Positions 5,895-6,746 of a DNA stretch of 6,746 nucleotides are shown here, one piece after another. A program made the translations under genes and the position numbers. Position 1 is the first letter of the stretch, and each line of letters starts with the position of its first letter. The notes beneath the pieces are model-generated. The model did not search any database. It worked only from the letters and a program-made list of their open reading frames with translations, and was not told the DNA's origin. The stretch is taken from NCBI GenBank assembly GCA_913044085.1, contig CAJWNW010000087.1:1-6746 (forward strand). The letters are read 5' to 3'. The stretch comes from an uncultured Flavobacteriaceae bacterium (GTDB lineage: Bacteria > Bacteroidota > Bacteroidia > Flavobacteriales > Flavobacteriaceae).

Positions 5895-6746
5895 TTTTGA
5901 AAACTTTAAACCTTTTAACATTAATTTTTTTTTCTGCCTGCGTTACAGTTTCATCAATTGATTCTGATAAGGTAATAACATCTGGCCGCTCAATACTTGT
6001 AAATGATGTGCCATATTTTATAAAAGGTATATGCTACCATCCTGTTCCAAGGGGTTCTACTAAGCGAAATTTTGAGTCGCTGGATCAAGACCTATTACTA
6101 ATGAAGGAAGCGGGTATCAATACCATTCGTTTGTATGAGCCAATTGACGATGTTGAAATTTTAAATAAAATTCACGCGGCAGGTTTAAAATTGATAGTGG
6201 GTTTTGGTTATAACCAAAATGGAGTTTATGACATCGCTTCTGGTAGTTTTATTAATTATATTAAAAAATACAAAACTCATAAAGCCATTTTGTTATGGGA
6301 ATTAGGAAATGAGTACAATTACCATCCCGAATGGTTTGATGATAACATTCAAAACTGGTATGATGCCTTAAGTATAGCTGTAGATTTAATTCATAATGAG
6401 GATCCCAACCACCCTGTATCAACGGCTCATGGCGATGTACCAGATGAAAACGTCCTAGCTTTAAATCCTAATTTAGACCTTTGGGGACTCAACGTATACC
6501 GTTGGGATCAACCTCAATCTGCCTTAATACGTTGGGAGAAAATAAGTTCCAAGCCTGTTTATCTATCTGAAGTAGGAGCAGATAGTTATATGAAAATCAG
6601 CAAGCCTGGATTTGAAAAAGGTGAAAATCAAGAGGCTCAAGCGACCGCAAATGCCAATATCATTGATGCAGTTTTAAATCACAGTAATCTTACTTCTGGA
6701 CTTCTTATTTTTTCATTTACAGATGGTTTGTGGAAAGCTGGAAATC
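5891..6746 (+). CDS. Clan GH-A TIM-barrel glycosidase lipoprotein (3' end missing)
   Basis: The first 285 residues are present, and the frame is open to the window edge. The start ATG overlaps the upstream stop (ATGA), and it is supported by a lipoprotein signal peptide: ILK, a hydrophobic core, then FFSAC with the lipidated Cys at 17. After a short linker, a strand VNDVPYFIKGICYHP (37-51) opens a TIM barrel: INTIRLYEP (76-84), LKLIVGFGY (99-107), AILLWELGNEYNYHPEWF (132-149), DLWGLNVYRWD (196-206) and KPVYLSEVGAD (221-231). In clan GH-A the acid/base Glu follows Asn at the end of strand 4 (here E141 in LGNE) and the nucleophile ends strand 7 (here E227 in LSEVG), so both catalytic residues are present. 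It resembles GH2-type TIM-barrel domains without the usual N-terminal sandwich domains, and also beta-1,3-glucan-acting GH-A members. The exact family and substrate are unresolved. It probably acts outside the cytoplasm and supplies products to the upstream enzyme. A T9 run (5925-5933) lies in the signal-peptide codons. Confidence 0.85.
   Translation, partial: MILKTLNLLTLIFFSACVTVSSIDSDKVITSGRSILVNDVPYFIKGICYHPVPRGSTKRNFESLDQDLLLMKEAGINTIRLYEPIDDVEILNKIHAAGLKLIVGFGYNQNGVYDIASGSFINYIKKYKTHKAILLWELGNEYNYHPEWFDDNIQNWYDALSIAVDLIHNEDPNHPVSTAHGDVPDENVLALNPNLDLWGLNVYRWDQPQSALIRWEKISSKPVYLSEVGADSYMKISKPGFEKGENQEAQATANANIIDAVLNHSNLTSGLLIFSFTDGLWKAGN

Noticed and set aside
1..6746. CRISPR arrays, transposases, toxin-antitoxin or phage genes
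   Set aside because: I looked for spaced direct repeats, transposase or integrase motifs and small paired genes and found none. The only repeat pair is the hairpin at 227-273 and 1255-1303.

Overview
The window looks like a chromosomal fragment from a marine- or soil-type member of the Bacteroidota, most likely a flavobacterium. It is AT-rich throughout, and start codons lack clear Shine-Dalgarno sequences. The lipoprotein signals are typical of the phylum (FVSC-GG and FFSAC), tRNA CCA ends are not encoded, and the best promoter-like sites resemble the -33 TTG / -7 TAnnTTTG pattern. This assignment is inferred from composition and protein style, not from a database search.

Layout. Positions 1-51 are the 3' part of an initiator tRNA (anticodon CAT), followed by an intrinsic terminator (57-86). 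About 235 non-coding bases follow. They hold a possible degenerate tRNA 3' end (about 207-224) and a hairpin (227-273). Next is a lipoprotein gene (324-1127) that joins a SnoaL/NTF2-like domain to an ABM-like ferredoxin-fold domain. A near-perfect copy of the same hairpin (1255-1303) lies between this gene and the convergent PhzF-family isomerase gene (1326-2117, minus strand), where it should terminate both transcripts. A 315-base AT-rich divergent intergenic region (2118-2432) carries a weak promoter candidate and two small tandem hairpins.

The rest of the window is a two-gene carbohydrate operon on the plus strand. The first gene (2433-5894, 1153 aa) encodes a cytoplasmic, multidomain protein related to GH94-type inverting glycoside phosphorylases. 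Its signature motifs differ from the characterised cellobiose, chitobiose and cellodextrin phosphorylases. Its stop codon overlaps the start of the second gene (ATGA, 5891-5894), which encodes a lipoprotein with a clan GH-A TIM-barrel glycosidase domain and runs off the window end. The likely scheme, which is inference, is that the lipoprotein cleaves or rearranges a beta-glucan-like saccharide outside the cytoplasm and the large enzyme processes the product inside. No SusC/SusD pair, transporter or regulator is visible here.

The points most worth following up are the large GH94-related protein with its coupled glycosidase partner, and the duplicated hairpin that brackets the SnoaL-ABM lipoprotein next to the tRNA gene.
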